From the NCBI RefSeq assembly GCF_019754935.1, contig NZ_JAGSOA010000001.1:620001-684000 (forward strand): DNA of 64,000 nt, written 5' to 3'. The DNA is from Corynebacterium parakroppenstedtii (GTDB lineage Bacteria; Actinomycetota; Actinomycetes; Mycobacteriales; Mycobacteriaceae). The position numbers and the translations under genes are program-made. Positions 48,166 to 60,085 of this stretch are shown piece after piece. Under the pieces are notes generated by a model. That model was not told the DNA's origin and ran no database searches. It saw only the letters and a list, made by a program, of their open reading frames with translations. Positions within the stretch are counted from its first letter, which is position 1, and every line of letters begins with the position of its first letter.

Positions 48166-50172
48166 ATGGGTTCGAAGACTCGTCAAACCGATGCTCAGCC
48201 GAGCAATGATAATGGAAAGTACGACGCTGAGCGCCTACTCGACACCGTCGTTACCGCGATGGGAGGTGCCCGGCGCGATGGCCAATCGCGGATGACCTCC
48301 TCCATCCAAAAAGCGATCAGGATGGAGAAGCATCTGGCGGTACAGGCTGGTACCGGAACGGGCAAGTCGATGGCTTACCTTATTCCGGCGATCGCGCATG
48401 CCGTCGAAACGGATACCACGATCGTCGTGTCGACAGCGACGATTGCGCTGCAGCGTCAGCTGATTTCCCGAGACCTTCCCCGCATTGCAGAGGCATTGAA
48501 GCCCACGTTGGGCAAGATCAACTTCGCGATCCTCAAGGGACGGTCCAATTACCTGTGCCTGAATAAGCTCGGCGTCGAGGCCGACAGCGAAAGTCCACTG
48601 ATAGATCCCGGTCAGATTTCGCGCGTCGGACGGCAGGTCAAGGAATTGCACGAATGGGCATCTGACACCGACGACGGCGACCGCGACAGCTTGGAGAGCA
48701 GTGTTTCAGATCTGGCGTGGAAGCAAGTCAGTGTGACAGCAAGTGAGTGCATTGGTGCGTCGCGATGCCCACATGGCGAGGATTGTTTCGCGGAGCGTGC
48801 GCGCGCTAAAACGCGTGACGCACATGTCATCGTCACGAACCATGCCCTGCTCGCCATCGATGCTTTGTCCGACGGGCATATCCTGCCCGAACATGACATC
48901 GTTATTGTCGACGAGGCGCACGAACTGGACGGGCGTATCACGTCGGTGGCAACGCAGGAGCTGGCAGCACCGGGGATGAGGGCGACGGCACGTCGTGTCG
49001 CCAAGTTTGATGACGAGGCGTCATCGTCGCTGATGAATAGCATTGACGATTGGCAGTCGTACGTCGACGTTGTTGTTGATGACGGGCGGTGGAAGCCATT
49101 TCCGGATGATGCGGCCGGCAATGTGGAGGATTTGCGTAAACATCTCAACACGGCGTTTACGGCGGTGCATAGTGTGTCTGCCGATTCTTTGTCGAATGAT
49201 CCGGAGAAGGCCGCGGAACGGCAGGCGGTGCTGTCGGCTCTGGATGAGCTGCAGCACACCTGCACGCGGATTCTTTCGTATGGCAATCAGCTCGAGCAAC
49301 AAGGTCGGAGTACGTCACTGGAACCGGACGATGTGGTGTGGAAAGAAAACGGTGAGAACGGCAGAGTGATGGTCGCGCCACTCTCGGTCGCACCACTGCT
49401 GAGCAAGAATCTTTTCGACGCCAATACCGTGATCTTAACCTCGGCCACGCTGGCCCTGGGTGGGAAGTTCGATGCCATGGCGGCGCAGTGGGGTTTGCGG
49501 AAAAACACCTACACCACGCTCGACGTGGGGACGCCTTTTGATGCGCGGCGCTCGGGAATCCTGTACGTGGCCGACCATTTACCGCCTCCCGGCCGGGACG
49601 GTATGTCGCAGCAGGCTGTTGAGGAAATGCGCACCCTTATTACCGCTGCTGGGGGGAGGACATTGGGCTTGTTTTCGTCCCGACGGGCTGCGGACTCTGC
49701 CGCACACGCGATGCGGGAAGTCCTACCTTTCGACATCTATTGTCAAGGCGAGGACTCGATAGGTGCCCTCGTCACGTCATTTTCTAACAATGAGAACTCG
49801 GTGTTGTTCGGGACGTTGTCGTTATGGCAGGGCGTCGATGTCCCCGGGCCATCGTTATCTTTGGTTATTATCGACCGGCTTCCGTTTCCCCGTCCCGACG
49901 ATCCCCTTTTAAAAGCTCGTTCCGACGCGGCCAACGCGGCGGGGCGCAATGGTTTCATGGAGGTCTCAGCAGCGCACGCGGCGCTTCTGATGGCGCAGGG
50001 CTCCGGGCGGCTTTTACGATCTGTGAATGATCGTGGTGTCGTCGCTGTTCTGGACCCGAGGCTCGCGACGAAACGCTATGGTTCGTTTATCGCAGCGTCC
50101 ATGCCGGACTTGTGGCGCACGACCTCGCTAGAACAAACGCGAGATGCGCTCAAGCGGCTTGTCAAGAAATAG
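48166..50172 (+). CDS. dinG: DinG/XPD-type ATP-dependent helicase
   Basis: Superfamily 2 helicase of the iron-sulfur XPD/DinG group, acting on damaged or structured DNA (forks, R-loops). Walker A is AGTGTGKS (61-68), motif II is VDEAHELDG, and motif VI is QGSGRLLRSVNDRG. Four cysteines that can bind a 4Fe-4S cluster lie between motifs Ia and II (YLCLNK; SECIGASRCPHGEDC). The 668-residue length is normal. The ATG follows GGAAGC after pncB by 18 bp. Its 3' end overlaps the convergent Pth2-like gene by 11 bp. Confidence 0.94.
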   Translation: MGSKTRQTDAQPSNDNGKYDAERLLDTVVTAMGGARRDGQSRMTSSIQKAIRMEKHLAVQAGTGTGKSMAYLIPAIAHAVETDTTIVVSTATIALQRQLISRDLPRIAEALKPTLGKINFAILKGRSNYLCLNKLGVEADSESPLIDPGQISRVGRQVKELHEWASDTDDGDRDSLESSVSDLAWKQVSVTASECIGASRCPHGEDCFAERARAKTRDAHVIVTNHALLAIDALSDGHILPEHDIVIVDEAHELDGRITSVATQELAAPGMRATARRVAKFDDEASSSLMNSIDDWQSYVDVVVDDGRWKPFPDDAAGNVEDLRKHLNTAFTAVHSVSADSLSNDPEKAAERQAVLSALDELQHTCTRILSYGNQLEQQGRSTSLEPDDVVWKENGENGRVMVAPLSVAPLLSKNLFDANTVILTSATLALGGKFDAMAAQWGLRKNTYTTLDVGTPFDARRSGILYVADHLPPPGRDGMSQQAVEEMRTLITAAGGRTLGLFSSRRAADSAAHAMREVLPFDIYCQGEDSIGALVTSFSNNENSVLFGTLSLWQGVDVPGPSLSLVIIDRLPFPRPDDPLLKARSDAANAAGRNGFMEVSAAHAALLMAQGSGRLLRSVNDRGVVAVLDPRLATKRYGSFIAASMPDLWRTTSLEQTRDALKRLVKK

Positions 50173-50965
50173 CCACGTCAGGATCAAACGCGACCGCGGT
50201 TCTGCTACCTGGGGCTACTTCGGTGAAACCAGCATCAACAACCTCGACATAGTGGCCAGCCCCATAGCGACGGGCAGCGGCCTCCAGCTCGCTACTCGGC
50301 ACCTCGACGATGGTGAACCGCGGTTCATGGAGCCACCGTTCAACAGTCGGAAATGACGCATGAGCAGCCCATAACATCGCTGCGTGTCCCACTTGAGCTG
50401 CAGCTTTTCCGACCGACATCTCCAAGTCCTCATTCAGCGCGATTGTTGGATGCAGAGTATCGCTACCGCCTATCCGCTCAGTCTGGTCGTCGTCCCCGCG
50501 CGGGAGATCAGTACCGGAAATCTGCAGTTTTCCGATTCTCGGATCAACATCGCGGACCGGACCGGGAAGAAAAGCACGCGCAGACGACTCTCCAATCGTG
50601 ACCGTCACGCCCGGAATGCTCTGTACTTTCGACCACTGCCCCGACGTCCGAGCACGTCGCGCAATTTTCCGGATTCGTGCTCCGTACCACCGAGATAGCG
50701 ATTCTCGCCATGCCCCGTCACTCCCAGCACGAGAGTCGAGGCACACGAGTGCCGACGCTAACGCCGCGGCTTCCAACAGTTCCTGCCGAGGGGGTGGCGA
50801 CGATTTCGGCATGTTCAGGACAATCGGCATCGCTTGAACAGTGTTGGGATCACTGGGATCTTCCCCATCGGGCTGGTTGACGCCATCACCGAGAACCGAC
50901 GCTAAGAGCGAGTGTGCGTCTCTGACGCCGGGTGCGGATTCCGTGCGTCCATCGTCATCAGTCAT
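50162..50965 (-). CDS. Pth2-type aminoacyl/peptidyl-tRNA hydrolase domain protein
   Basis: Predicted hydrolase with the Pth2 signature EMSVGKAAAQVGHAAM followed by FTIVEVPSSELEAAARRYG and a C-terminal TAVAFDPDVAIS-like end. This matches the Pth2 order lysine/glutamine helix, then sheet and acidic end. A roughly 160-residue N-terminal part with an Arg-rich helix (WYGARIRKIARRARTSGQW) is not part of Pth2 and is of unknown function. ATG 50965 overlaps the end of serB (ATGACTGA), so translation is coupled; a longer frame to 51043 lies inside serB. Cleavage of peptidyl-tRNA is inferred from family. Confidence 0.86.
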   Translation of the reverse strand: MTDDDGRTESAPGVRDAHSLLASVLGDGVNQPDGEDPSDPNTVQAMPIVLNMPKSSPPPRQELLEAAALASALVCLDSRAGSDGAWRESLSRWYGARIRKIARRARTSGQWSKVQSIPGVTVTIGESSARAFLPGPVRDVDPRIGKLQISGTDLPRGDDDQTERIGGSDTLHPTIALNEDLEMSVGKAAAQVGHAAMLWAAHASFPTVERWLHEPRFTIVEVPSSELEAAARRYGAGHYVEVVDAGFTEVAPGSRTAVAFDPDVAIS

Positions 50966-52244
50966 GAGTTGCCTCCTGGGACGTCGCGTCTTCATCGCCA
51001 GTTCCTTCGTCGGCGGTTTCTTTGGCATCGGAAGCGGCATCAATGTCGTCGCGGTCGATTCCCAAAATGCTCAACACCTCATCAAGGAATGGGAAGTTCA
51101 CGGACGCGTCCGCTACCTCTTGCAACGCTTTCTTAGCGTTAAAGGCGATACCGAGCCCCGCCGCGGACAACATGTCGATATCATTCGCGCCGTCCCCCAC
51201 GGCAACGGTCTGATACATCGCCAGTTTCGAGGTTGCGGCGAATTCCTTAAGGTATCGTGCTTTCGCTTCCCGGCCCACAATGTCGCCGACGACTTTTCCG
51301 GTCAGCTTGCCGTCCACAATTTCCAGTGTGTTGGCACGGACGAAATCGATATCGAGGTCATCAATCATTGGTTGGATAACCTGGATAAACCCTCCTGAGA
51401 CGACCGCGGTGCGGTACCCCATTCGCTTGAGGGTTCGGATCGTCGTTCGTGCCCCTGGGGTGAGGACGATATTTTTCGCTACCTCGTCGATAACCGAGCT
51501 GTCCAAACCGCGCAGAGTAGCGACGCGCTCCCGTAACGATTCTTCGAAGTCGATTTCTCCCCGCATCGCTCGTGCCGTCACTTCTGCTACTTCTTTTTCT
51601 CGGCCGGCGTGGGCAGCGAGCATCTCGATGACTTCGCCCCGGATCAACGTCGAATCGCAATCGAAGCAGATGAGGCGCTTCGACCGCCGAGCCAAGCCCG
51701 CGCGCTCAATAGCGATGTCGACCCCGATCCGCGTGCTGAGCTCAGCGAGAGCTTTGCGGAGCGCAATACCGCCACCCGGGCGGGGATCCCGGACCGACAC
51801 TTTGAGCTCAACACCGGTGACTGGATAATCAGAAATGCCCCGGTAGGTATCAATATTTGTCCCGTAATCAGCGAGGACTTGGCCGATCTGCGAAATGTGA
51901 TCCGCAGTAACTGGATTACCAAGAACGACGACGGCATGGCTGGAATATGGACGCGACGGGACCGCCTGGTCGTCAAATTCAATCTCAACGGTGCAGTCGT
52001 AGGTGGCTAGCGTTTCGACGAGATCGTCACGAAGACGACCAATTTTGTGGGACGAGCATCCGACGAGTGCGGCCAGGGACAAGTGCCCACGGAAGATGGA
52101 CTGTTCGATGTCGAGGAGTTGACTGCCATGTGCCGCGAGGACGCGGAACAGTGCCGCACTGACCCCCGGTCGGTCGGGGCCGGAGGCGATGATGACGGCG
52201 GGGCGAAAACCGTCAATGAGATTAATGGAGAGCTTGGGGGCCAT
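50958..52244 (-). CDS. serB: Phosphoserine phosphatase with two ACT domains
   Basis: Last step of serine biosynthesis, O-phosphoserine to serine. Residues about 14-90 and 100-180 look like two ACT regulatory domains, as in mycobacterial SerB2. The HAD domain begins at FDCDSTL (nucleophile Asp195, acid Asp197), followed by VSGGFIQV, and ends with VAVGDGANDIDMLSAAGLGIAF. A low-complexity acidic tail follows. With 428 residues it is SerB2-like. The Pth2-like gene overlaps its stop. A hairpin separates it from ctaD upstream. Confidence 0.95.
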   Translation of the reverse strand: MAPKLSINLIDGFRPAVIIASGPDRPGVSAALFRVLAAHGSQLLDIEQSIFRGHLSLAALVGCSSHKIGRLRDDLVETLATYDCTVEIEFDDQAVPSRPYSSHAVVVLGNPVTADHISQIGQVLADYGTNIDTYRGISDYPVTGVELKVSVRDPRPGGGIALRKALAELSTRIGVDIAIERAGLARRSKRLICFDCDSTLIRGEVIEMLAAHAGREKEVAEVTARAMRGEIDFEESLRERVATLRGLDSSVIDEVAKNIVLTPGARTTIRTLKRMGYRTAVVSGGFIQVIQPMIDDLDIDFVRANTLEIVDGKLTGKVVGDIVGREAKARYLKEFAATSKLAMYQTVAVGDGANDIDMLSAAGLGIAFNAKKALQEVADASVNFPFLDEVLSILGIDRDDIDAASDAKETADEGTGDEDATSQEATHD

Positions 52245-52335
52245 GGTTTACTTCAGTTGCTCCTAGGAGTGGGTGACGAGGTCGGCGGTTTAAACAGGTC
52301 TTGTAAACGTGCGTGGGTGGCGTGGGATAGCAGAA

Positions 52336-52365
52336 ACGGCCCCCACCCATGTGGATGGGGGCCGT
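52336..52365 (-). terminator. Terminator downstream of ctaD
   Basis: A 12-bp stem with one mismatch (ACGGCCCCCACC / GATGGGGGCCGT) and a short loop between the ctaD stop and serB start. On the minus strand a TTTC tail follows. Confidence 0.75.
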
Positions 52366-52433
52366 CTCATTTATTCAGGAGGTCTGAATCCTTTGTTTCT
52401 CACGTTTAGCGAGCAAATACGCAACCACTCTCA

Positions 52434-54131
52434 TTAAATCTGCCGACCGATGTGGGCTTCAGCTCGCATCTTTTCAACCATCTGCGGATGGTGAAGCTCG
52501 AAGGCTGGGCGCTCGGAACGAATGCGAGGCAGCGAGGTGAAGTTGTGGGCCGGGGGCGGGCAGGACGTAGCCCATTCGAGAGAGTTTCCGTAACCCCACG
52601 GATCATCGACGGTCACGATTTCGCCGTAGCGGAACGACTTGAACACGTTCCAGATGAACGGCAGGAAACCGATGCCGAGGATGAAGGAGAAGATCGTGGA
52701 GAACTGGTTCAAACCTGTGAATCCATCGGTCGGAAGGTAGTCAGCGTAACGACGTGGCATACCTTCGTCACCGAGCCAGTGCTGGACCAAGAATGTTCCA
52801 TTGAATCCGATGACTGTTAGCCAGAAGTGGATCTTACCGAGGCGCTCGTCCAACATCCGCCCCGTCATCTTCGGGAACCAGTAGTAGACGCCTGCACACG
52901 AAGCGAACACGATGGTACCGAACAGGGTGTAGTGGAAGTGAGCGACCACGAAGTAGGTATCCGACACGTGGAAGTCCAGCGGCGGTGAAGCCAGCATGAT
53001 GCCGGTCAAGCCACCGAAGAGGAACGTCACCAAGAAGCCCATTGTCCAGAGCATCGGGGTCTCAAAGGTGATATGTCCACGCCACATCGTTCCTACCCAG
53101 TTGAAGAACTTCACACCGGTGGGCACCGAGATCAGGTACGTCATGAATGAGAAGAACGGAAGCAGGATAGCGCCGGTGACGAACATGTGGTGAGCCCACA
53201 CAGCAACCGACAAAGCGGCGATCGACAGGGTTGCGAAAACCAGCCCGGCGTAACCGAACATCGGCTTGCGGGAGAAGACCGGGACAATCTCGGACACAAT
53301 ACCGAAGAACGGGAGGGCCAAGACGTAAACCTCAGGGTGACCGAAGAACCAGAACAGGTGCTGCCACAGAATTGCACCACCATTAGCAGGGTCGTAAATG
53401 TGGCCACCGAGTTTGCGGTCGTACAGCACACCGAGGGCAGCCGCGGTCAGCATTGGGAAGATCAACAGAACGATAATCGAGGTAACCAGGACGTTCCAGG
53501 TGAAGATCGGCAGACGGAACATTGTCATGCCCGGGGCACGGAGGCACACGATCGTCGTGATCATGTTAATAGCCGACGCGATGGTTCCGACACCACCAGC
53601 ACCGACGCCGACGATCCACATGTCGGAACCGATGCCCGGCGAGTGAAGAGCGTCGGACAGCGGCGAGTAAATGGTCCAGCCGAAGTCAGCGGCTCCACCA
53701 GGGGTAAAGAAGCCCGACAGCATCAGAATGCCGCCACCGAGTGTGAGCCAGAAGCCCAGAGCATTCAACCTTGGGAATGCCACATCGGGTGCGCCGATCT
53801 GCAACGGCATGATGTAGTTCGCGAAGCCCCACACCACAGGCGTGCCGTATAGCAGCAACATGACGGTGCCGTGCATGGTAAACAGCTGGTTGAACTGTTC
53901 ATTGGACAAGAACTGAAGACCCGGGCTGAAGAGCTCAGCACGGATCAATAGGGCCATGAGACCACCGAGGAAGAAGAAACAGAACGACGTGATGATGTAC
54001 ATCATCCCGAGCTGCTTATGGTCCGTCGTGGTCAGCATGCGCCAGGCAAATCCCCCCTTCGGGGTGGTTCCTGACGGCTTTGGCCTAGCAGGGGCGACCG
54101 GTTGGTCAACCTTAGGCGCTACAGCAGTCAT
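52434..54131 (-). CDS. ctaD: Cytochrome c oxidase subunit I (aa3-type)
   Basis: Heme a/a3 and CuB catalytic subunit of the respiratory oxidase, about 12 membrane helices. Heme and copper ligands are visible as [44 protein letters not shown], and [14 protein letters not shown]. The tail has no fused subunit III. The ATG at 54131 follows AGGAGGAAAGT, the best ribosome site of the region; the open frame to 54233 is unlikely. The product has 565 residues. It lies apart from the other cyt bcc-aa3 genes, a typical corynebacterial arrangement. Confidence 0.96.
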   Translation of the reverse strand: MTAVAPKVDQPVAPARPKPSGTTPKGGFAWRMLTTTDHKQLGMMYIITSFCFFFLGGLMALLIRAELFSPGLQFLSNEQFNQLFTMHGTVMLLLYGTPVVWGFANYIMPLQIGAPDVAFPRLNALGFWLTLGGGILMLSGFFTPGGAADFGWTIYSPLSDALHSPGIGSDMWIVGVGAGGVGTIASAINMITTIVCLRAPGMTMFRLPIFTWNVLVTSIIVLLIFPMLTAAALGVLYDRKLGGHIYDPANGGAILWQHLFWFFGHPEVYVLALPFFGIVSEIVPVFSRKPMFGYAGLVFATLSIAALSVAVWAHHMFVTGAILLPFFSFMTYLISVPTGVKFFNWVGTMWRGHITFETPMLWTMGFLVTFLFGGLTGIMLASPPLDFHVSDTYFVVAHFHYTLFGTIVFASCAGVYYWFPKMTGRMLDERLGKIHFWLTVIGFNGTFLVQHWLGDEGMPRRYADYLPTDGFTGLNQFSTIFSFILGIGFLPFIWNVFKSFRYGEIVTVDDPWGYGNSLEWATSCPPPAHNFTSLPRIRSERPAFELHHPQMVEKMRAEAHIGRQI

Positions 54132-54495
54132 ACTTTCCTCCTGAATTCGGAAGCTGCTTCGTGCCTTCACGTGAAGCAGATTCCTCGTCATTGTCGTTGC
54201 CGGCGTGCATCGACCACGCCCCACCCTAACCACTCAGAACACTGTCACCAGCGCAAACAACGTCGAACAGGTTGTTGCGATGTCCAACAACTCAACGAGG
54301 GCGCCTGAAAGTTTTCTGAAGATCGGCGGACAATAGCCTTAAGTACACCAACGATGTTCAATATAGTAACGCTGTGTCCCACATAAAGGCCAGCCCTTTC
54401 GGCCATCTTCCACACAGTAGGGGGAAGAGACGTGTCGGCCTCAGGAACTAAAAACAGATTGTGGGCGTTATCTCCGACGCTGGCTTCGAGCTGCC
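54132..54495. other. Intergenic region upstream of ctaD
   Basis: This 364-bp region has the ctaD promoter and the end of the nrdF transcript. A GGCC-loop-GGCC hairpin at about 54388-54405 followed on the minus strand by TTTAT may be a weak nrdF terminator. AT-rich segments near 54350-54370 may hold the promoter. No gene seen. Confidence 0.45.
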
Positions 54496-55878
<1,383 letters not shown>

Positions 55879-55907
55879 TTGGCCAAAACAAAAAAGTTTT
55901 ATATAAT
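55879..55907 (+). promoter_or_regulatory. ftn promoter with probable leaderless start
   Basis: TTGGCC (55879-55884), a 17-bp spacer and a perfect TATAAT (55902-55907) lie only 6 bp before the ftn ATG. With a normal start site 6-8 bp past the -10, transcription would begin at or next to the ATG, predicting a leaderless mRNA. Confidence 0.75.
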
Positions 55908-55913
55908 CGGGGC

Positions 55914-56402
55914 ATGGCTATCAGTGACACAATGCAGAAAGCATTCAATGACCAATTCAACGCCGAACTCCAGGCGGCACTCGTTTACAAGCAACTAGGG
56001 CTGGAGCTTGATCGCCTCAGCTTGGTAGGCATGCGGGACTGGATGCGCGAACAAGTCGATGAGGAATTCGGACATGCTCACGCTTTCAGCGACCACATCT
56101 TGGCTCGCGGTGGTCAGGTGACCATCTCGACCCTTTCCGTTCCTGAGCTCAACATTCAGTCGGCAAAGGACGCATTCCAGGCTGCTCTTGAGCATGAGAA
56201 GAAGGTATCGGGCCTGATTCGCGATCTTGCTAAGACTGCAGATGCTGAAGGTGACCTTGATTCCCGCCAGTTAATCGACCGCTTCTTGACCGAACAGATC
56301 GAAGAAGAGGACACGGTTAACGAGATTCTCGATCGCCTTGAGCTTGTTGGCGATGACGGTGCGGGCATTCTCCGCCTCGATGCTGAGCTTGGTCAGCGCT
56401 AA
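55914..56402 (+). CDS. ftn: Ferritin (non-heme)
   Basis: 24-mer iron-storage protein, 162 residues. Ferroxidase ligands fit the family: Glu18 in FNAELQAALVYKQ, a Glu/Glu/His cluster in QVDEEFGHAHAF, then IEEEDTVNEILDRLEL for the late glutamates. No heme-binding Met of bacterioferritin is evident. There is no ribosome site; the -10 box at 55902-55907 makes it likely leaderless. It lies between nrdF and nrdE, a common corynebacterial location, perhaps linking iron store to the iron or manganese demand of ribonucleotide reductase. Confidence 0.94.
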   Translation: MAISDTMQKAFNDQFNAELQAALVYKQLGLELDRLSLVGMRDWMREQVDEEFGHAHAFSDHILARGGQVTISTLSVPELNIQSAKDAFQAALEHEKKVSGLIRDLAKTADAEGDLDSRQLIDRFLTEQIEEEDTVNEILDRLELVGDDGAGILRLDAELGQR

Positions 56403-56453
56403 AACCAAGTAGGAAAAACTAGTTGGCCTGCGCCGGCTAGTTAGATAACCAAC

Positions 56454-56487
56454 GGCCTCATATCGTCACGATATGGGGCCTGTTTTT
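56454..56487 (+). terminator. Terminator of ftn
   Basis: Arms GGCCTCATATCGT / ACGATATGGGGCC are nearly perfect, with a TGTTTTT tract after them, 52 bp past the ftn stop. A smaller AACTAG/CTAGTT palindrome precedes it. Confidence 0.88.
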
Positions 56488-56559
56488 ATGCCCGCTTCGG
56501 CCCCACTTGTTACGGCACGGCTGTGACAGCGCGCATCGCGCACCGTTACAGCCCAGCCG

Positions 56560-58716
56560 TTACAGCATGCAGGAGACACAACCTTCGACCTCTGTGCCTT
56601 CCAATGCCGCCTGCCGCAGACGAATGTAATACAGGGTCTTAATCCCGTTCTTCCACGCATAAATCTGTGCGCGGTTAATATCGCGCGTCGTTGCGGTGTC
56701 TTTAAAGAACAAGGTAAGCGACAGCCCTTGGTCGACGTATTTCGTCGCTACCGCATACGTATCGATAACCTTTTCATATCCTATTTCATAAGCATCTTTG
56801 AAATAATCAAGGTTGTCATTGTTCATATGTGGTGCGGGATAGTACACGCGCCCAATCTTGCCCTCTTTACGGATTTCAATTCTCGACGCGATCGGGTGAA
56901 TCGACGATGTCGAGTTGTTGATATACGAAATAGAACCCGTTGGAGGAATAGCCTGAAGGTTTCGGTTGTAGAGGCCGTACTGCTGGATATCCTCCCGTAA
57001 CTGGGCCCACTCCTCAGGCGTCGTTACCGAAATCGACGATTCCTCAAAGATGCGCTTGACCTTCTCTGTTTTCGGCGCGAAGTCCTTCGGATCATACCGA
57101 TCAAAGAAGGCACCCGACGCGTAATCGGAGTCCTCAAAGCCGGTGAACGTCACGCCCCGTTCCTTGGCGAGGCGATTGGATGCCTTGAGGCAGGCCACCA
57201 TGACGGCAGCGAAGTACGCGTTGGTGAAATCGAGCGCTTCTTCGCTGCCATAGTAAATATGCTCGCGACCCAAGTAGCCGTGCAGATTCATTTGTCCCAA
57301 GCCGATCGCGTGGGAATGCTCGTTGCCCTGCCGGACGGATGGCACCGAATCGATCGACGTCTGATCCGAGACCGCAGTCAACCCACGGATAGCGGTGTCG
57401 ATGGTTCCATCGAAGTCATCGCTATCCATGACCATTGCAATGTTCAGCGAACCGAGGTTGCACGAGATATCGTCACCGATATGTTCGTAGGTCAGGTCCG
57501 CGTTAAATTCCGACGGGCTATTGACCTGGAGAATCTCTGAGCAGAGGTTAGACATATTAATGCGCCCAGCAATGGGATTCGCGCGATTAACTGTATCCTC
57601 AAACATAATGTACGGGTAACCGGACTCAAATTGAATCTCGGCCAATGTCTGGAAGAACTGCCGCGCATTAATTTTCGATTTCTTAATGCGAGGATCTTCC
57701 ACCATCTCGTCGTAGTGCTCAGAGATGCCGATGTCCGAGAATGGCTTCCCATAGACTCGTTCAACGTCATACGGCGAGAACAAGTACATATCATCATTAC
57801 GCTTGGCCAATTCAAACGTAATATCAGGGATAACTACACCCAGTGACAAGGTTTTAATACGGATCTTTTCGTCCGCATTTTCACGCTTGGTATCCAAGAA
57901 TCGCAAAATATCCGGATGGTGTGCGTGTAGATAAACCGCACCGGCTCCCTGACGCGCACCCAACTGGTTGGCGTAAGAGAAGGAATCCTCCAGGAGCTTC
58001 ATTACTGGAATGACGCCGGACGATTGGTTCTCAATCTTCTTGATCGGAGCGCCTTGTTCACGCAGGTTAGACAGGAGGAGCGCTACTCCCCCGCCACGCT
58101 TAGATAGCTGCAAAGCAGAGTTGATAGAGCGACCAATCGACTCCATATTGTCTTCGATACGAAGAAGGAAGCATGAAACCGGCTCACCACGCTGAGCTTT
58201 ACCGATATTGAGGAACGTCGGGGTTGCTGGCTGAAAACGGCCCTGAATAATTTCGTCGACGAGCCGGCGTGCTAGCGAAATATCACCGTCAGCAAGCCCC
58301 AAGGCAACCATGCATACTCGGTCCTCATACCGCTCTAAGTAACGGTTTCCATCAAAAGTGCGCAACGTGTATGAGGTGTAATACTTGTATGCGCCTAAAA
58401 ACGTCTTGAAGCGAAACTTATAGCTATAGGCTTGCTTGAACAGATCTTTAATGTCGGAAAATTCATATTTCTCGACAACGTCACCGTTGTAATAGTTGTT
58501 CTTGATCAAGTAATCAAATTTTTCTTCCAGATCATGGAAGAACACCGTGTTCTGATTAACATGCTGAAGGAAAAATTGATTAGCCGCTTCGCGGTCTTTA
58601 TCGAACTGAATCTTGCCATTCTCGTCATAGAGGTTAAGCATGGCATTCAGAGCGTGGAAATCTAACTGCTCTGTAGACCGAACAGGTTCTGCTACTGTTT
58701 TGCCGAGATCTGACAC
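56560..58716 (-). CDS. nrdE: Ribonucleotide reductase class Ib, alpha subunit
   Basis: Catalytic subunit reducing NDPs to dNDPs. It has 718 residues. Active-site cysteines include EPVSCFLLR and CNLGSLNIA, and the last residues CVSCML carry the redox pair that NrdH reduces. The [15 protein letters not shown] and finger-loop motifs are intact. No ATP-cone extension is seen at the N-terminus, as expected of NrdE. GTG start with AGGAG upstream, 97 bp after nrdI. Together with nrdH and nrdI it forms the nrdHIE operon. Confidence 0.97.
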   Translation of the reverse strand: MSDLGKTVAEPVRSTEQLDFHALNAMLNLYDENGKIQFDKDREAANQFFLQHVNQNTVFFHDLEEKFDYLIKNNYYNGDVVEKYEFSDIKDLFKQAYSYKFRFKTFLGAYKYYTSYTLRTFDGNRYLERYEDRVCMVALGLADGDISLARRLVDEIIQGRFQPATPTFLNIGKAQRGEPVSCFLLRIEDNMESIGRSINSALQLSKRGGGVALLLSNLREQGAPIKKIENQSSGVIPVMKLLEDSFSYANQLGARQGAGAVYLHAHHPDILRFLDTKRENADEKIRIKTLSLGVVIPDITFELAKRNDDMYLFSPYDVERVYGKPFSDIGISEHYDEMVEDPRIKKSKINARQFFQTLAEIQFESGYPYIMFEDTVNRANPIAGRINMSNLCSEILQVNSPSEFNADLTYEHIGDDISCNLGSLNIAMVMDSDDFDGTIDTAIRGLTAVSDQTSIDSVPSVRQGNEHSHAIGLGQMNLHGYLGREHIYYGSEEALDFTNAYFAAVMVACLKASNRLAKERGVTFTGFEDSDYASGAFFDRYDPKDFAPKTEKVKRIFEESSISVTTPEEWAQLREDIQQYGLYNRNLQAIPPTGSISYINNSTSSIHPIASRIEIRKEGKIGRVYYPAPHMNNDNLDYFKDAYEIGYEKVIDTYAVATKYVDQGLSLTLFFKDTATTRDINRAQIYAWKNGIKTLYYIRLRQAALEGTEVEGCVSCML

Positions 58717-58813
58717 CTAGAAACTCCTAATAGTTGAGAGGGAACTTCTGTACTGACTTTTCGTAATTGATGTTCGGTCTGTGATGAGAGTCCATACAGG
58801 CGATTCGCATTAC

Positions 58814-59245
58814 TTATGCTGCGTGCCGCCTCATCCCATTGGCCTCAAATGCAGCGAGGCCCTGTTTCACGATGGCCACGTCCTCCTGAGTTCCCATCAA
58901 TTCGAACCGATAGAGATAAGGAACGTGACACTTTTCTGCGATAATATCGCCCGCGACCCCATAATCTGGGCCAAAGTTGGTGTTACCCGATGCGATAACA
59001 CCCCGAATCAAGCTGCGGTTTTGCTCATTGTTCAGGAAATGAATCACCTGGGTGGGCACAGGCCTCGTTTCCTGCCGGCTTATCGACGCCCCACCGCCAT
59101 ATGTTGGGCAAATCAAGACATATGGCTCGTCGACGATCAGGTCAGGTTCGGTACGTCGAAGCGGTATCCGGTCTGCCCGCATACCCAACTTATCGACGAA
59201 CCGCTGCGTGTTATTCGTCGCCGAAGAAAAATAGACGAGGTACAT
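58814..59245 (-). CDS. nrdI: NrdI flavodoxin-like protein
   Basis: FMN protein that provides the oxidant for assembling the manganese-tyrosyl cofactor of NrdF. It has 143 residues. The phosphate loop is [12 protein letters not shown], the isoalloxazine region is CPTYGGGAS, and a late loop is [15 protein letters not shown]. The ribosome site is weak (AAAAGATG). It lies 187 bp after nrdH, a wider gap than usual, and 97 bp before nrdE. Confidence 0.95.
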   Translation of the reverse strand: MYLVYFSSATNNTQRFVDKLGMRADRIPLRRTEPDLIVDEPYVLICPTYGGGASISRQETRPVPTQVIHFLNNEQNRSLIRGVIASGNTNFGPDYGVAGDIIAEKCHVPYLYRFELMGTQEDVAIVKQGLAAFEANGMRRHAA

Positions 59246-59432
59246 GATTATTTTTCATCTTTTCTGGTGACTGAAACTGTTAAAACGAACTGTTAAAACG
59301 GAAAGAAAAATGAAAATGAGGCGGGGCCACGCATTGCAGGGAACCACCTATTAACTCTGCAGAACAACCAAAAGATAAGGTTTCGCGCCACGCGAGTCCT
59401 CGTCGAACGGCGACGACGTGTACTGCGGCGCC

Positions 59433-59666
59433 TTATGCAGCGGAGGCGACCAGGCTCTTAATGCGATCCGGACGAAACCCCGACCAGTGCTCATCCTGAG
59501 CGACAACAACAGGGGCCTGCAGGTAACCCAGAGCCATCACGTAGTCGCGAGCGTCGCTGTCCATGGCGATATCGACAGTTTCGTAGTCCACGCCCGCACG
59601 ATCGAGAGCCTTCTTTGTAGCAGTGCACTGAACACAGGCGGGCTTGGTGTAGACGGTGACGGCCAT
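59433..59666 (-). CDS. nrdH: NrdH-redoxin
   Basis: Glutaredoxin-sequence, thioredoxin-like electron donor to NrdE, 77 residues. The active site Cys11-Val-Gln-Cys14 and the cis-proline at APVVV are present, plus the SGFRPDRI signature that distinguishes NrdH from glutaredoxin. An AGGGAGAA ribosome site precedes the ATG. It is the first gene of nrdHIE, and NrdR-like boxes lie upstream. Confidence 0.96.
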   Translation of the reverse strand: MAVTVYTKPACVQCTATKKALDRAGVDYETVDIAMDSDARDYVMALGYLQAPVVVAQDEHWSGFRPDRIKSLVASAA

Positions 59667-59820
59667 AGAAAATTCTCCCTCTGTTGATGCACTACTTTTG
59701 CTGCGGCAATTGTTTATCGACGGGCACTTTTACCGCGAGAACGAAGTGATTATCCGGCGGATCCTCACCCTTTGTTCGGCCCGTGCAACGGGAATTAACT
59801 CTATCCCACCGACGGCAAAA

Positions 59821-59868
59821 ACACAATAGATAGAATTTGAATCGGCTCAACACCACTACATATAGTAA
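59821..59868 (-). promoter_or_regulatory. Pair of NrdR-like boxes upstream of nrdHIE
   Basis: Two 16-bp sites, ACACAATAGATAGAAT (59821-59836) and CCACTACATATAGTAA (59853-59868), fit the NrdR consensus ACACWATATATWGWGT with few mismatches. They are 32 bp apart start to start, about three helical turns, the arrangement NrdR needs. They lie 155-202 bp upstream of the nrdH start. A third weaker half-match (ACTACATGTATG) is at 59909. Regulation by NrdR is inferred. Confidence 0.65.
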
Positions 59869-60085
59869 TTACAAAGACGAAATTCCAAGGTCGTCACTAT
59901 TACGAATCACTACATGTATGCCGGCCCGATTTAAGCATCAGTTTTACTACATAGATGTTCATCATCCGCGAACCGCACAACCTCGTCCGTGAAGCACGAT
60001 GTTTCACCCATGTGCCAGAGCGCCCACCGGGTGATCGATGCGGACAGAATCCTGGAGGATTGTGCCCTCGTGACTAACCGTAAAT

